Shown piece by piece: positions 11,200-22,229 of a DNA stretch of 64,000 nucleotides. The stretch's first letter is position 1. Each line of letters opens with the position of its first letter. The notes below the pieces were generated by a model. It saw only the letters and a program-made list of their open reading frames with translations, ran no database searches and had not been told where the DNA came from. The stretch covers positions 37,521 to 101,520 of the forward strand of contig MNCI01002917.1 in the NCBI GenBank assembly GCA_015680685.1, written 5' to 3'. The position numbers and the translations under genes were made by a program. This DNA is from Gnetum montanum. Lineage: Eukaryota > Streptophyta > Gnetopsida > Gnetales > Gnetaceae.

Positions 11200-12270
11200 G
11201 AACAAGTGAGATGGTGTGTTTTGGAGGAGAACCAATAAAGAATTCTACAGGTTGCACATGAAGGACCATTTGTTGATCACTATGCATGGTGCAGAATAGA
11301 ACTCAAGCTAATGATGGTAAGCTATTTTTTTCCTACCATATTCTAGGATGCACATAACTTTATGTAGTCTTGTGAGAGATGTTAGTGTGAATGAAGAATA
11401 ATATCTAGAAATGAAGGACCAAAACAATGAATATAGCCATTGGAACCATTTGAAATATGGTGAATTGATTTCATAGGACTCATTACATAGATGTCAATTG
11501 GGAAAGCATACATCATAGTGATGGTTGATTATTGTACTAAATGGGTAGACGTAGCTGCAATCAAAGATTTTATAGCAAAAATACATCCTAAATTATTTTA
11601 ATACCATGTGGTAAATAGATTTGGAGTGTTAAAAATGCTCATATCAAATAATAGGACATACTTCATGAGTGCTACATTCAAAAATATGTTGTAACAACTT
11701 GGGGTGAACCATAAGTAGACTACACCATACCACCCCCAAGAGAATGGTCAAGCATAAGTAACTCACCAAAAAATTACATAAATATTAACTAGAACTATTA
11801 GTCAATTTAGGAAAGATTGAAGCACTAAACTAAATGATGCTTTATGGACCTATAGGACCACATGGAAACCTCCCATAGGATATTCGCCCTATGAGCTAGT
11901 CTATGGAAAATTGCCTATACTACAAGTTCAAGCAAAGCTATAAACATTAGCTACTACTAGTAAAATTGACCTAGACTTGATCCTATCATAGAAGGAATGT
12001 CTTATGAATCTTAAATTGTTAGATGGAAATAGACTTGTAGCCTTGATGAACAACCAAATACAAAAGAAGTACTCTAAATATAGGCATAATGCACGTATCT
12101 GACAAGTATCAATCCAACCAGGTGTTAAAGTTCTATACTATAATCCCAGTCATGTGCTATAGAAGGCTAAGTTCCAAACCTTATGAGAAGGACCTTATAT
12201 CATCCATGTCATGTATCCTTTAGGAGAAATGCAAATTTACCACCCACCTTGCTCACACGAACTTTTTTTT
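11200..12270 (+). pseudogene. Element A integrase, broken
   Basis: A single frame of roughly 340 codons. The zinc-binding HHCC region is visible (HEGPFVDHYAWCRIELKLMM, then SCERC). The catalytic core has IDFIGLIT with the first Asp, then MLISNNRTYF with the second Asp changed to Asn, then YHPQENGQA followed by TAA where the catalytic Glu should be. LWTYRTTWKPPIGYSPYELV and YGKLPILQVQAKL follow, then a C-terminal part with PGVKVLYYNPS and EGPYIIHVMYP. This enzyme would insert element cDNA into the genome. The motif wording is that of Athila/Tat integrases. At least one catalytic residue is lost outright. Confidence 0.92.
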
Positions 12271-13920
12271 AGTCAATATTCAATAGGTTAAACCATACTG
12301 TGAACATTTTGATTCCTCTGTGAACTTTACCTAGCTTCCTAAACCATCTTCAACCTATTCAATATTCTAGTTGACTATTTTAAATGATAGTCATGGGGGT
12401 ACAATATATGACCCTTAGGAACCAAACTAAACTTTTTTCTTTTCTTATTACTTTTTCATATTCTTTGATATCTTTTCATTCTTTTATACTTTTTTATTTC
12501 TTGATCATTTGATATTCTTTTATTATCTTGCAAATTCATTCTCTATTTTTCCATTTATTCTATAATTTTCATCATTTTTCATGTACATATTTTTGTTGAT
12601 TTTCCTAATAAAGTGCAAGGAATAAAGCAAGATGTAATTACAATAAGGTGAAGATTGCCCTATATTATCAAACTTTGAAATGATACAGTGAGACCATGTC
12701 ATTTATCCACTCATTTCCAATAATAAGAGGTTATTACCATGGCCATAATGATATTATTTTCATGATAAAATTAAAATATACTTATGATAACTATGCCTAG
12801 ATAGAAGAGTGAAAGAACCAAGTGGGAATAAAAAGGGTGTGACATCAAGGGGACATGTGGATCCTCTAGGACTACTTTTGTGAGTTTTATCTTGTTGTTA
12901 AGGATGTATTATTTATTGGAGCTCTAACAAAAAATGAAAGTAAGAATACAATAAATTTTGCCTTAGCATGTCATTAGAAATACATGTTACCCATGCTTGA
13001 AGGTAGTCCTCTAGTAAGGTTGACAAACTAAAAATAGAATAAAAGCATAGAATAAATTTTTGAGGGTTCCACTAAAAAGACATGTTAGCCATGCTTGAAG
13101 GTAGAAGGCTTCTTGGAAATCTCAAAAATAAAAAATGTGCTATAGACTCCTTCCTTGAACTACATTGCTAAGTGGTAATAGTCCTTGAAATAGTGGTAGT
13201 CTTGTGATTGTTAGTCTTGGGGATGATACAATGCAATGTCATTGTACAGCTATTTGGACATGGTTTGGATCTTGGATAGAAAAGCTAATGATTACTTTAA
13301 CAGCATAACACACACAAGGAATCATTATGCCTATGGTAAGACACCTCACATATCAATTTTTTTAATCCCTTCTAATCCCATTTCATCTCACTAGTATATT
13401 TAATCATAATTCTATGGTTTTGTATAATATATTTTTATTTTCCCAATCTAGAAATATTAACATGTGTGTTTTGCTAGATAAGTATGTTTTACATTCAACT
13501 TCTAGAGTGCCTATAAACACTTTTACATTCACTAAGAGACAAAGCCTACCTTGGAGAGGATCCACATGTATAACTCTTGTACTTTATACCTAATGACCAA
13601 TTCCACATTATCTTATGTTGTCTAGACACTTTAGCACTTAAAGATCACTTCCCACAAACTTTTAGAATTCATCCAGATGTTAAGAATCTTTAATCCATCT
13701 CATATATACCCAATAAACTTTTGTTGCTTGAGATTACTTCCTTATGACTTTGGAACACCAAAGTTTTGTGTTTTGAAATCCAAGCATCATCTATAATTGA
13801 AGATCCTTTAGATAGTCTCTATATCTTCTAAATCATTCAACTATCTCGATTTCACAATGAAAATTCATCCAAAATTCAAAACTTTTTAATGATGATTTCA
13901 TAACTACTATGTTGTATACC
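12271..13920. other. Element A 3' region, gene-free
   Basis: After the integrase the frame ends in T-rich DNA. GGGGGTACA at about 12394 could be an internal polypurine tract. Two similar segments around 12965-13000 and 13070-13110 share 'catgttacccatgcttgaaggtag', a small local duplication. No gene is seen. Confidence 0.45.
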
Positions 13921-13975
13921 CTATGATGTTGCAGCTATGATGTCGCATCTATGATGTTGCGCGTATAAAAATAAT
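13921..13975 (+). promoter_or_regulatory. Three 14-bp direct repeats abutting a TATA box
   Basis: CTATGATGTTGCAG (13921-13934), CTATGATGTCGCAT (13935-13948) and CTATGATGTTGCGC (13949-13962) stand head to tail, and TATAAAA begins two bases later (13964-13970). The block holds CpG dinucleotides, which are otherwise very rare in the window. It lies about 610 bases before the ATG of the downstream ORF. It looks like a core promoter, either of an LTR or of that ORF; function is inferred only. Confidence 0.5.
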
Positions 13976-14148
13976 ATATATACGTGTGGGAGTAAAAAAA
14001 TTTTCATTCTTCCATTTCATAGTAAGAGGAGTTTTGTAGTTTCTTTTGAGCTCTGGTAACCAAACTTTCCAACACCATAAATTCCTCATTGCAACTCTAA
14101 TTTAAGAAATTATTGAATCTTATTGATCCTAGAGTGTTCAACTTAGTT

Positions 14149-14191
14149 GAGGGTGGGGGAGGAGGCAAAAGTGGGAGAAGGGGGAGGAGGG
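14149..14191 (+). other. G-rich tract with quadruplex potential
   Basis: Within 43 bases there are four runs of three or more G (GGG, GGGGG, GGG, GGGGG and a final GGG), in a window that is otherwise AT-rich. It would lie in the 5' leader of the ORF starting at 14579, if that is transcribed from the TATA box at 13964. A polypurine tract of a retroelement is the alternative reading. Confidence 0.5.
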
Positions 14192-14578
14192 ATTTATTAT
14201 GCAAAACTAAGGATAATTAAGCCAAAATTTCCTAACCTCCAAAAGATAATATAAAGGGTAAGTATAAGGATACAATAAGAATATTACAGCTAACTAATCA
14301 AATTACAGCCAAAGGACTTAAACTAATTCTCCTAATTAACCATACCAACTAGTTAAAGGCATAAGAAATGAGGAAACAATAACCATGAAAGATCATAATA
14401 ATTAAGGATATAATAATTATAGGTTTATTTTTAAAATTTCTTCAACTTTGGAAGCATGATAAAGATTATAATTGATGAAAAAGAGAAGAACTTGACAAAA
14501 CCAAAAGTACAGGAAAGGATTATGAACCATTAGGAACCAATTTGAATACTTGGTAACATTAAATTCTAATGATTGCAG

Positions 14579-15836
14579 ATGGCTCTAAAGAGACTTATAG
14601 TAGAAGGACCTTCACAACATGGTAGCAAGAGACCAAGAGTTCAAGGAAGAGGCCAAGTAAGAGAATAAACTTTGTAGGTTGAACATGCAAAGGATGAGGC
14701 TCAATCATTTAACATACACCAATAGACTCCTATCATAAAACATTTAGCCCAAGTAGAATAAGAGGTACCACTAGCACCTAAATAGGGTTCAAAAAAAATT
14801 CCATAATTTTCATAGTCATTTCGAAGTTAAACTTTGGATCATTCATGGAGTTTGCTTTGGAGGCTATTAAGATGCAAGTTCAAGCATCTTTTTTGTCATC
14901 AAAACTATTCAAAAATGTTGAATCATAGCTGGGAGAAGTTTACCAATTATGGAAAAATAAAAAAGATGATGCAATAGTAAAGATTAATAGGGTCTTAGTG
15001 CCATACTCTATTGGGGAAATAGTGAAGGCCTTGAACATACCAAATGTTAAAGCCAATGTTACATAGATTTCCATAAGGTCTAACACTAATACCAAAAAGC
15101 TATGGCTATATAGGACTTATGGCAAGGAAGATAAAGATTATAACAAGATAAATGTAAAGGAGAATATTTATTTTAGTATTTGGACCTACCACTTCTTCCC
15201 AATGAAGAGGATCAATTGGATCTCAATATATGCAACTTGAGAAAGTGTAATATTGATGGAAAAATTTAATGCTAACATCACACATTTGCTCTTCCTAAAG
15301 GTCCAAAGGTATTTTGAAGAGAAAAAGATAGGAAAGCTAATGTTGCCAATTCATTGCCTTATCAAGAAACTATGCAAGCAAGAATGGATCCTAAGCTATA
15401 TTAATGATGTCTTAGGAAAGGCCTAGAATACATCCTACACTAAAATGTGAAAGTTAGTGCCACATAAGAAAGATTAGTTGGAGAAGCTAGTAGGTACTAA
15501 AGGAGCTTCAAAATCTACACTAGCCAACAACATTCTAGCTACCAGTCAATAATAATAAGTAGGACTCAATGGTCAAACACCTATAGGTGATAGACTTGAG
15601 TAGTAAGCTCCACCACCACCATAATATTACCATCCCTCAATGAGCCATCTGCACTAGATTATAGATACAATTAGCTAAGGGGAGCAAGGGAGGGCTCAAC
15701 CCTATACACAGTAAGAGAAAGCTCTATAAGACCTATTATTTTTATAAATCCTACTAGTGGACAAGTATGCTTGTAGGTAGGAGGAGAATAAGATTGGGTA
15801 AAATAAATATCAAGGAAAGTTTCATCCTTCTAGGAG
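14579..15836 (+). pseudogene. Long broken ORF, possibly an additional (env-position) retroelement ORF
   Basis: The ATG at 14579 follows an acceptor-like ATTGCAG and opens a basic N-terminus (MALKRLIVEGPSQHGSKRPR). After a shift near the A-run at 14790, one frame from 14827 to about 15836 has no indel in 1 kb. It reads FGSFMEFALEAIKMQVQASF, SIGEIVKALNIPNVKANV, TYGKEDKDYNKINVKENIYF and YHFFPMKRINWISIYAT, then a Gln/Pro-rich tail. Nearly all interruptions are TAG or TAA in Gln-rich context. The spacing of 'W-HFFPM...ekfn..I....fe.kk.gkLmlP.hcLIkkLC' resembles the putative-plant-transposon-protein family often carried as an extra ORF by Athila/Tat elements; this is a resemblance, not a sure match. 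It could belong to element A (sense) or to element B (antisense). Confidence 0.5.
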
Positions 15837-17340
15837 ATGCTAGAAACTAGTGAAGGTGCCAGAGTGGTGGTCATGCAACACGAAAATGTAGCAGGAGTAG
15901 TGGGGGTAATCGCTAACCATATCAAGGAGTCATTTAATGTTCTTTTTGTACCATTGGATAATATTTCTAGATATAGAGATGCTCAAACGCTAGCCAACAC
16001 CTCTATGACACCTACAGAATACAAAGATGTACTTGACAAACTACTATAGATGGGGCTAGGTCATGAAAAATATTTTTGATATCCCTAGTGACATCACTAT
16101 AGTGTAGTATGATCTAATAGCCACCAAAGGAAATCTAGTGATGATAGAAACAAGGGCTGAACACACTAAAAATAAAGTTTAGAGGCTACAGGAAGAACTA
16201 GAAACTCTAAGAGTAGAGCTAAGGGACCTTGCATGATTTGTTATTCCATACCACCTTAAGAAATATAGAACTGATTAGTAAGGTAGCTAATTGCTTGAAA
16301 TATACAAGTATAGATGGAAAGAGAGAAGGCTATGTGAAATGCCGTAGTAGCAAAAGCCCAAACATATGCACATGTCAAAGCTCTAATTAATCTTAAGGAG
16401 GAAAACAAGAAATTTACTACCAATAATATAAGGTTGATTGACATTAAGAAGTAGAAAAATGTTCTTGATAAAAGCATCCATTAGTTGTGAGAACAATTCA
16501 TTTAAGTCAACCAAGATATGAATAGATTGGCTCATGAAAATAAGATCCTATCAATGAAGGAAGTATGCATCATCTAGCAGAAGTTTGCAATCAAAATAAG
16601 CACATGGAAAAATGAGGCCAAGAAACACAAAAACCTCAAAGAATATTTTAGTGAACAAGTGGGGACATACAAATAAATAAATGAAAAATAAAAATATAGA
16701 TGGCAAAGTCCAGAATGAATTTTATCACTATCTAAACACTAGACTGGTAACCCATATTGGATAGCCTAGCCCATGTTCATTTGGATGAAATAAAAAATAA
16801 GGACCTACAAATCAAGGACCTAATAGAGGAAATGGGGTTAGCTAACCTTTGGTATGCTCACTTAACCATGTTGATAGTAGGACAACCTTATAACAAGCTT
16901 CAACAATAAGTAGCAATTGTGTATGTCATGCATGGGAAGGAGTTTGCTAATCAAAAATATGCCTTAAAAAAGTTACATGTTGTAAACCTTGAGCTTTAAA
17001 TTGTTAAGGCTAGCTACCAGAGACAAAAGGACATTATAGCAAACCTATCATGCTCGATGATATATTATCAAGAATTAAGAAAGGTGGTCAAGGCTTTTGA
17101 AGAATAATAATAATAGTTTTCAACATGGTATATTAAGAAAAATAAAATGTTCTTGCAATTTTCATGCCCATGGGATGTACCTACTCAGCTAATTTTGCAT
17201 AATTTGCATGGATGGTACATGACCCTAAGATGGAGGAAGAGAAGCTTTAGGTGCTTCTAAATAGATATCAATTTTAGAAGCTTGATGAAAAGGAGAAGAA
17301 GCTAATGGAGGAGCCTCCACCACTTCAAAATTAAGGCCTA
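15837..17340 (+). pseudogene. Continuation of the broken ORF: coiled-coil region
   Basis: A shifted frame opens at 15837 (MLETSEGARVVVMQHENVAG, open for 70 codons), then pieces with heptad-like Leu/Lys/Glu spacing: QEELETLRVELRDLA near 16190, LINLKEENKKFTTNNIRLID near 16390, NQDMNRLAHENKILSMKEV near 16515, and a Glu/Lys-rich end near 17230-17320 (DEKEKKLMEEPPPL). This suggests a long coiled coil. Frames change several times, so only an overall protein character can be given. No homologue is recognised. It ends before a T-rich tract at 17360. Confidence 0.45.
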
Positions 17341-18105
17341 CATCAAGCTCCTTCAATTTTTATTTTTTTATTTATTTATTAGTTTTCGACTGTGTCCAAT
17401 TTTTGTAAAAAAAAAACCAATGTGGCATTCATAGTCATGTAAATCATCAAGTCATGTCAAGTCAAATATAGCTTCCAATTTTGTAAGGGACTCTATCCTC
17501 ATTTTTTGTTCCAAACTAAATTTTATTTTCTGTGCATTATTTGGATCTATTTATATTCCCATGTTTTGCATTTCATAAGTCCCTGGTTGATTTTCTAACC
17601 CGGCCAAGGCACCTCAAATCCCATTTCTCTTGTGGAGGCCCTATGTATTCAAGTATGGGGAACTACTACATTGAGGATCCTTGGTTTTCTTCCAATAATC
17701 AAGGTTTTTTTTTGTAACACCACTCATAAAACCCATTGAATTTTCATTTTTGACATTCCAAAAGGCATTTTTGAACACCCCCCACCCCAAAAGTCCAAAT
17801 ATAGATACTAGGTGACTTTTTTCACTTTGGGAATGAGGCTTTAACCACTTACGAGGCATTTTTTAGCCCCAAAAGTATAAAGCATGTGGAATTTCCTATT
17901 GTGGATTATAATCTTCACATTTACAATGAAGTGTTACCTTAAGTTTCATTAGGTGAAAGCTACATGATGAAAATTGACTATAACATGCAAATTTTTATGG
18001 TGTTTCAGTGTCCTCTCTTTGTTAGTGCTTGGAGGATTGACCCAAGAGGCACTAATAAAGAGTAAAAAACACCATTGCATATAATAATGCTACAATGCAT
18101 ACAGG
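17341..18105. other. Gene-free stretch between ORF and element B
   Basis: T-rich start, A10 run near 17409 and T9 near 17705, otherwise mixed sequence. Probably the 3' untranslated part or LTR of a flanking element. No second copy was found in the window. Confidence 0.4.
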
Positions 18106-18109
18106 CCAA

Positions 18110-18240
18110 ATGAGAATTAGAACATCTAGGTCGCCAAAGTTGCTAGTTTAAGGCCACGGTAGACCATGATACCAATTTAAGGCCTTGGTAGGCTATGTTG
18201 CAAGTTTATGATCATAGTAGACCATTGAAAGAAGACTTAC
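18110..18240. repeat. ~30-bp minisatellite 3' of element B integrase
   Basis: Three diverged units start at about 18144, 18174 and 18202 with TAGTTTAAGGCC, AATTTAAGGCC and AAGTTTATGATC, each followed by a 'GGTAG(A/G)C(C/T)AT' half. The period is 28-30 bases. The same motif family recurs near the Tat elements at 30.8-31.3, 34.9, 41.0-41.3 and 63.1-63.3 kb. Confidence 0.8.
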
Positions 18241-18244
18241 TTGC

Positions 18245-19335
18245 TAATGATTATTGGCTACATGTAGTATGGATTTAGATAGGAATGATTGATTATATTG
18301 ACTAGCTCATTCCCATCCATGTTGGCTATCTAAATGCACCATTTCCATAGGCTCTAGTGATAAGGAAGGATCCTTCCCAATTGGCTAAGAATTTTTTTGC
18401 ATGCTCACAGATGGCTTTGAGGACCAAGTTACCTTCTTTGATCTTGCACATGGTCAAGTTATGGTGATGCTACCACTTCTACCTCTCCTGATAGTATTTG
18501 ATATGAGTAAGCACTTGCATAGATTGCTCCTCCACTAAGTCTAGGACTGTTATCTATAACTCCTTATTCTACTAGTCATTGATGAAGTTGAAAGGCTACT
18601 CAAAGTAGTGGCACCTACAATTAAATAGGTTAAAAGGCTCCAAAACCATAAACCAAGCTATAAGGGATCATACCAATTATTGTGTGATAGGTTGTTCTAT
18701 ATGCTCATAGTGCATGGACAAGCCACTCATGCTACTTTCATTTGTTATTGTTGAGCATGTTCTTAAGTGAGTTGATGATGGCCTTTCTGCTTGCTTCTTT
18801 AGGGTAATAGGGTGATGAGAAAGAATGCTTGATACCTAGGTTATGAAAAAAATCTTTAATTTCATGGTTGCTAAATTGTGATCCATTATATGTAACTATG
18901 GTCATGGGTATGCAAAAATGGACTACAATGTTATTTAGGATGAATTTGTAGACTTGTTCAGATGTAGTCTTCCTTAGGAAAATAGCCTCAACCCACATTG
19001 TAAAGTATTTGGTTGCTATGATGATGAAGCTATGATGTACGAAAGACTTAGGTGTTATGGGTCCAATGATATCCTATCCCCATCATTGAAATGACCATGT
19101 TATTTGAGTGGTATGCAACTCAGTTGGTGATACATGTATAAGGTTGCTATATGATTGGCATGTGTCATACAACTTAAGTTTTAGTAGGTAGTAATTTTTC
19201 ATATGGGACCAATAGTAACCTAACTATCAAATCTTAGCAGCCATAGCTCTTGGTCCTATATGTCCTCCACAAACACCCTCATGAACCTCCTATAGCATTT
19301 TTTTGGCTTCAATTCTACCTAAGCACTTTAGGAGT
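18245..19335 (-). pseudogene. Element B integrase (Tat/Ogre type), broken
   Basis: Minus strand. The zinc-binding part reads VHEGVCGGHIGPRAMAAKI then YYWSHM, the core DIIGPITPKSFVHHSFII keeps the first catalytic Asp, and the piece at 18998-18738 reads MWVEAIFLRKTTSEQVYKFI, VTYNGSQFSNHEIKDFFHNL and GIKHSFSSPYYPKEASRKAI. In it the second Asp (usually VTDNG) is Tyr and the Glu (usually QAEAIN) is Lys. The C-terminus is NWEGSFLITRAYGNGAFR, matching 'NWEGPYVVKEAYENGAFRL'. At least two of the three catalytic residues are therefore gone. A ~30-bp minisatellite follows it, as it does in element C. Confidence 0.9.
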
Positions 19336-19529
19336 ATGCCATCATAGGATCATAGACATAATGTATTATCACCTACAATGACATACTACTTCAATTGCTT
19401 GTGTATGATGTCCTTTTGAGTAGTAATAAGGCCTTGTGAGGATTCATCATGCATAAGGTAAAATTTGATATTGTCATATCACTACCTAGAAGGAGTAGTA
19501 TGAACAATGACCACAAAGGTATCCTTAGT

Positions 19530-19985
19530 GTTCTACATGATGGAAGTAGCATAGTCTATTATTAAGATGGATAACTTACTAAACACATTTAGCATCATAC
19601 TAAGGGCTAACATTGTAATTGCATCAACTATGGTGTTTTTGTTTTGGGTTATGTGTTGCATATTAACATTTGTAAATTATTGTAATAATTTCTTCCCTAG
19701 GTCATAGTATGATTGTAAGTATTTGGATTTACATGCATTGACGTTGGTTACTTGGTTAACCATAAGTTGTAAATCATCTTTGATTTCTAAGCATCTAATT
19801 CTTAGGTCATGAGCTACCATCATTCCTTCGATCAAACCTTCATACTTTGCCATGTTGTTGGTACATGGAAACTTAAAGTGGTAGGCGAAGGGTTAAATTT
19901 CACCAAATGGGAATGTTATGATGGTAGTAGCATCAGCCCCATGGGCAGTTAAATCTCTATCAAAGTGCATGACTACTTCATAATC
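19530..19985 (-). pseudogene. Element B second RNase H (aRNH) domain
   Basis: Minus strand, right after the first RNase H. It reads VVMHFDRDLTAHGADA, then ITFPFGEI*PFAYHFKFPCT, NNMAKYEGLIEGMMVAHDLR, IRCLEIKDDLQLMVNQVTNV and KNTIVDAITMLALS. This is the extra RNase H I-type domain that Tat-lineage plant Ty3/gypsy elements carry between RNase H and integrase. Asp of HFD, Glu of KYEG and Asp of EIKDD stand at the catalytic positions, so the D-E-D core is readable. Stops are few (one at Gln of 'EIQPF', another at Gln of 'LLQ'). It is the least damaged part of element B. Confidence 0.82.
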
Positions 19986-20640
19986 CTAAGGAACTTGGCT
20001 AATGATGTTAATATACTCATCAAGGAATTCAGGATTTATGGTTGCTTGGTCATCAACAAGTAAAATTTTGAGTTGTATGACTATAGCTTGACCTTTCATT
20101 GAGGATTGAGAGATGTAATGAAGGTAAAACTCCATAGTTATGGCTTTCCATTGGGCTATATAGCTACTTTCATAGATGTTGGTCATTTTGGCTCTATGTA
20201 TTTTATCTTTGCAAATGATGTCAACTTGGCTTCTGAAGAGATAGTGTCTCCATTTCTTCAAGGAGAACACTAGTGCTAGACAATATTTCTCCACATTAGT
20301 GTATCGAGCCTCATGAGCATCTAACATATTACTAAGGTAGTATATAGGCATTTCTACTCCATCATCAAATTTTTGATGGAGTAGAAAGGCAATGGACACA
20401 TCAGAGATGACAATGCAAATGTAAAATGTTTTACCCTCTTACAAAGGATAGACTATTAGAAGTTATGTCAATTCTTGCTTAAGGTTTTCAAAGGCCTCTT
20501 GGCATTGAACCATCGACTCATAGTGCACTCCTTTCTTAAGTAAATGTTACATGGGTTGTAACTTATCTATAATCCTAGTAATAAATCTACAAATAAATTG
20601 TAATATATCTTGTAATCCCTAAAGATCCTTAAAGTTGGTA
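19986..20640 (-). pseudogene. Element B RNase H (first domain)
   Basis: Minus-strand frame 20399-19986 is open for 137 codons, one of the longest in the window. It has SIAFLLHQKFDDGVEMPIYY, LSNMLDAHEARYTNVEKYCL and ALVFSLKKWRHYLFRSQVDI, matching 'PIYYLSR.L...E.RYS.VEK..LALVFA.QKLRHYL'. A tail, WKAITMEFYLHYISQSSMKG, is the linker that leads into the second RNase H in Tat elements. The upstream part (20400-20640) contains the connection domain in disturbed frames. Confidence 0.88.
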
Positions 20641-21680
20641 GGTGCCACTAATTTAGATATGGCCTTAACCTTATTAGGATCAGCATGTATTCTTGCTTTA
20701 GAGACTACAAAGCCAAGCATCTTACCAATCTTAACATTGAAGACATATTTCTTGGGATTAATCCAAGCTCATATTTGAGGAACCATTTGAGCACAAGGTC
20801 AAGGTCATTAGCATCATCATTGGGCATCATGGAATTAATGGCTATGTCATTTATGTAATCATTAAGCAATACTAGCATGTAATTGCTGAAGACATAGGTC
20901 ATGGCTCTATGATATGTTAGTATTGCATTCTTAAGATTGAAGGGCATCATAGTATAGCAAAAGGTCCTCCATTGGGTCATAAAGGTCATGCTAAGTTGGT
21001 GCTTTGGGTTGATCATGATCTAGTTATATCATGAGAATCTATCCATAAAGGACAACAAGGCATGTCTAGATGTAGTATTAATAAGTTGATCAATATTAGG
21101 CAAAGGGAAGTAATCTTTGATAGTTGCTTTATTTAGGTCTAAAAAATCAATGAAAATACATATATTCTCATTTTTCTTAGGAACTACCACTATTTTGGAC
21201 ACCCATTCTATATAATCAACAATCCTAATGAAACCTACTTGGTAGAGCTTTGAGATCTCATCACGAATTGTGAACACAAAATCAAGTCTAATTTTGTGCA
21301 CTTTTTGTTTAAGTAGCATAATGCTAGGGTCTTGTATGATGTTGTGCTAGACTAAATGTGGTTCTAAGCCTATTATGTCCTCATACGACTAGGAAAAGAC
21401 CTTAATGTTGCTTTATAGAACCTTGGTGATGTATTGAGCATATTGAGGTTCCATTAAGGAACTTAGTTTAAGGGTTTTCCCCTCACCACTATGTGTGATA
21501 GGAACCTTAACTAGAGAGTCTTTGGTTATGTCACCTACCTCTAAGTCAAAGGTTTTGACTAGGTTCTCAAGCCATTCTAGAGGTTTCTCTATTGAGGCTA
21601 TGTGATCTACAAGACTCTCAAGCTCAAGATTTAGGCAGTCAAGGTCAATACATTATTCAACATCACCATGAGGTTCATGT
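20641..21680 (-). pseudogene. Element B reverse transcriptase, broken
   Basis: Minus strand. Two open pieces, 21319-21029 and 21016-20705, lie in one frame split by stops. They read GFIRIVDYIEWVSKIVVVPK, KNENICIFIDFLDLNKATIK, DYFPLPNIDQLINTTSRH, ALLSFMDRFS, then TFMTQWRTFCYTMMPFNLKN and NYMLVLLNDYINDIAINSMM. The active site YIND has lost its first Asp (normally YIDD). The upstream linker (to about 21660) shows KPLEWLENLVKTFDLEVGDI, typical of the N-terminal side of Tat RT. Wording such as 'CYTVMPFGLKNAGATYQRAM' marks the Tat/Ogre branch. Confidence 0.92.
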
Positions 21681-22200
21681 AGATACAAAGGCAAACTAAT
21701 TTTCTCCCAGGCACTCATACATTGATCCTGCATATCAACCAAAAGTGTCTTAAGTGGCACCTAGGTAAAAGTGAATAAATAATGCTAAATTACTATAAAT
21801 TTATGCAAATACATGCAAATCTAATGAAAACAAGTTCATCCCAGGTTGTCAATAAGATAGGGAAAATTCGACAAAGTGCCATAAAGGTCAAAAAAAGGTC
21901 AAACAAGAAGAAACATAAGAAATAAGGCTTAAAATGATTAAAAAAAAAAAGGCCAAAATTTCATTTTGTTTAGCCTCAACAAGCCATGATGCTAGTTTAA
22001 GGCTTTAGAGGGCGACGCTCACATGGTGTCAAACAGTGGTTAGGGAAGGTCAAACCCCACTATTTGATACCATTTAAAGGCCAAAAATAGGCAAATAAAG
22101 CTATAATAAGGATAATAAAGAACCTCTAAAGTTGTATAAAGGCCATAAAAGATCAACAAGGTCAACAATGCAACACAAGTTTTAAAATAAGCCAAAATAC
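21681..22200. other. Element B region upstream of RT, gene-free
   Basis: A-rich and gene-free. It holds one copy of the minisatellite core (GCTAGTTTAAGGC at about 21991), and another lies at about 22278 (GCTAGTTTTAGGCC). The position corresponds to the minisatellite found just upstream of the RT in element C. Confidence 0.5.
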
Positions 22201-22229
22201 TATGTAATAAGTTAAAAATCAAGTAAAAT

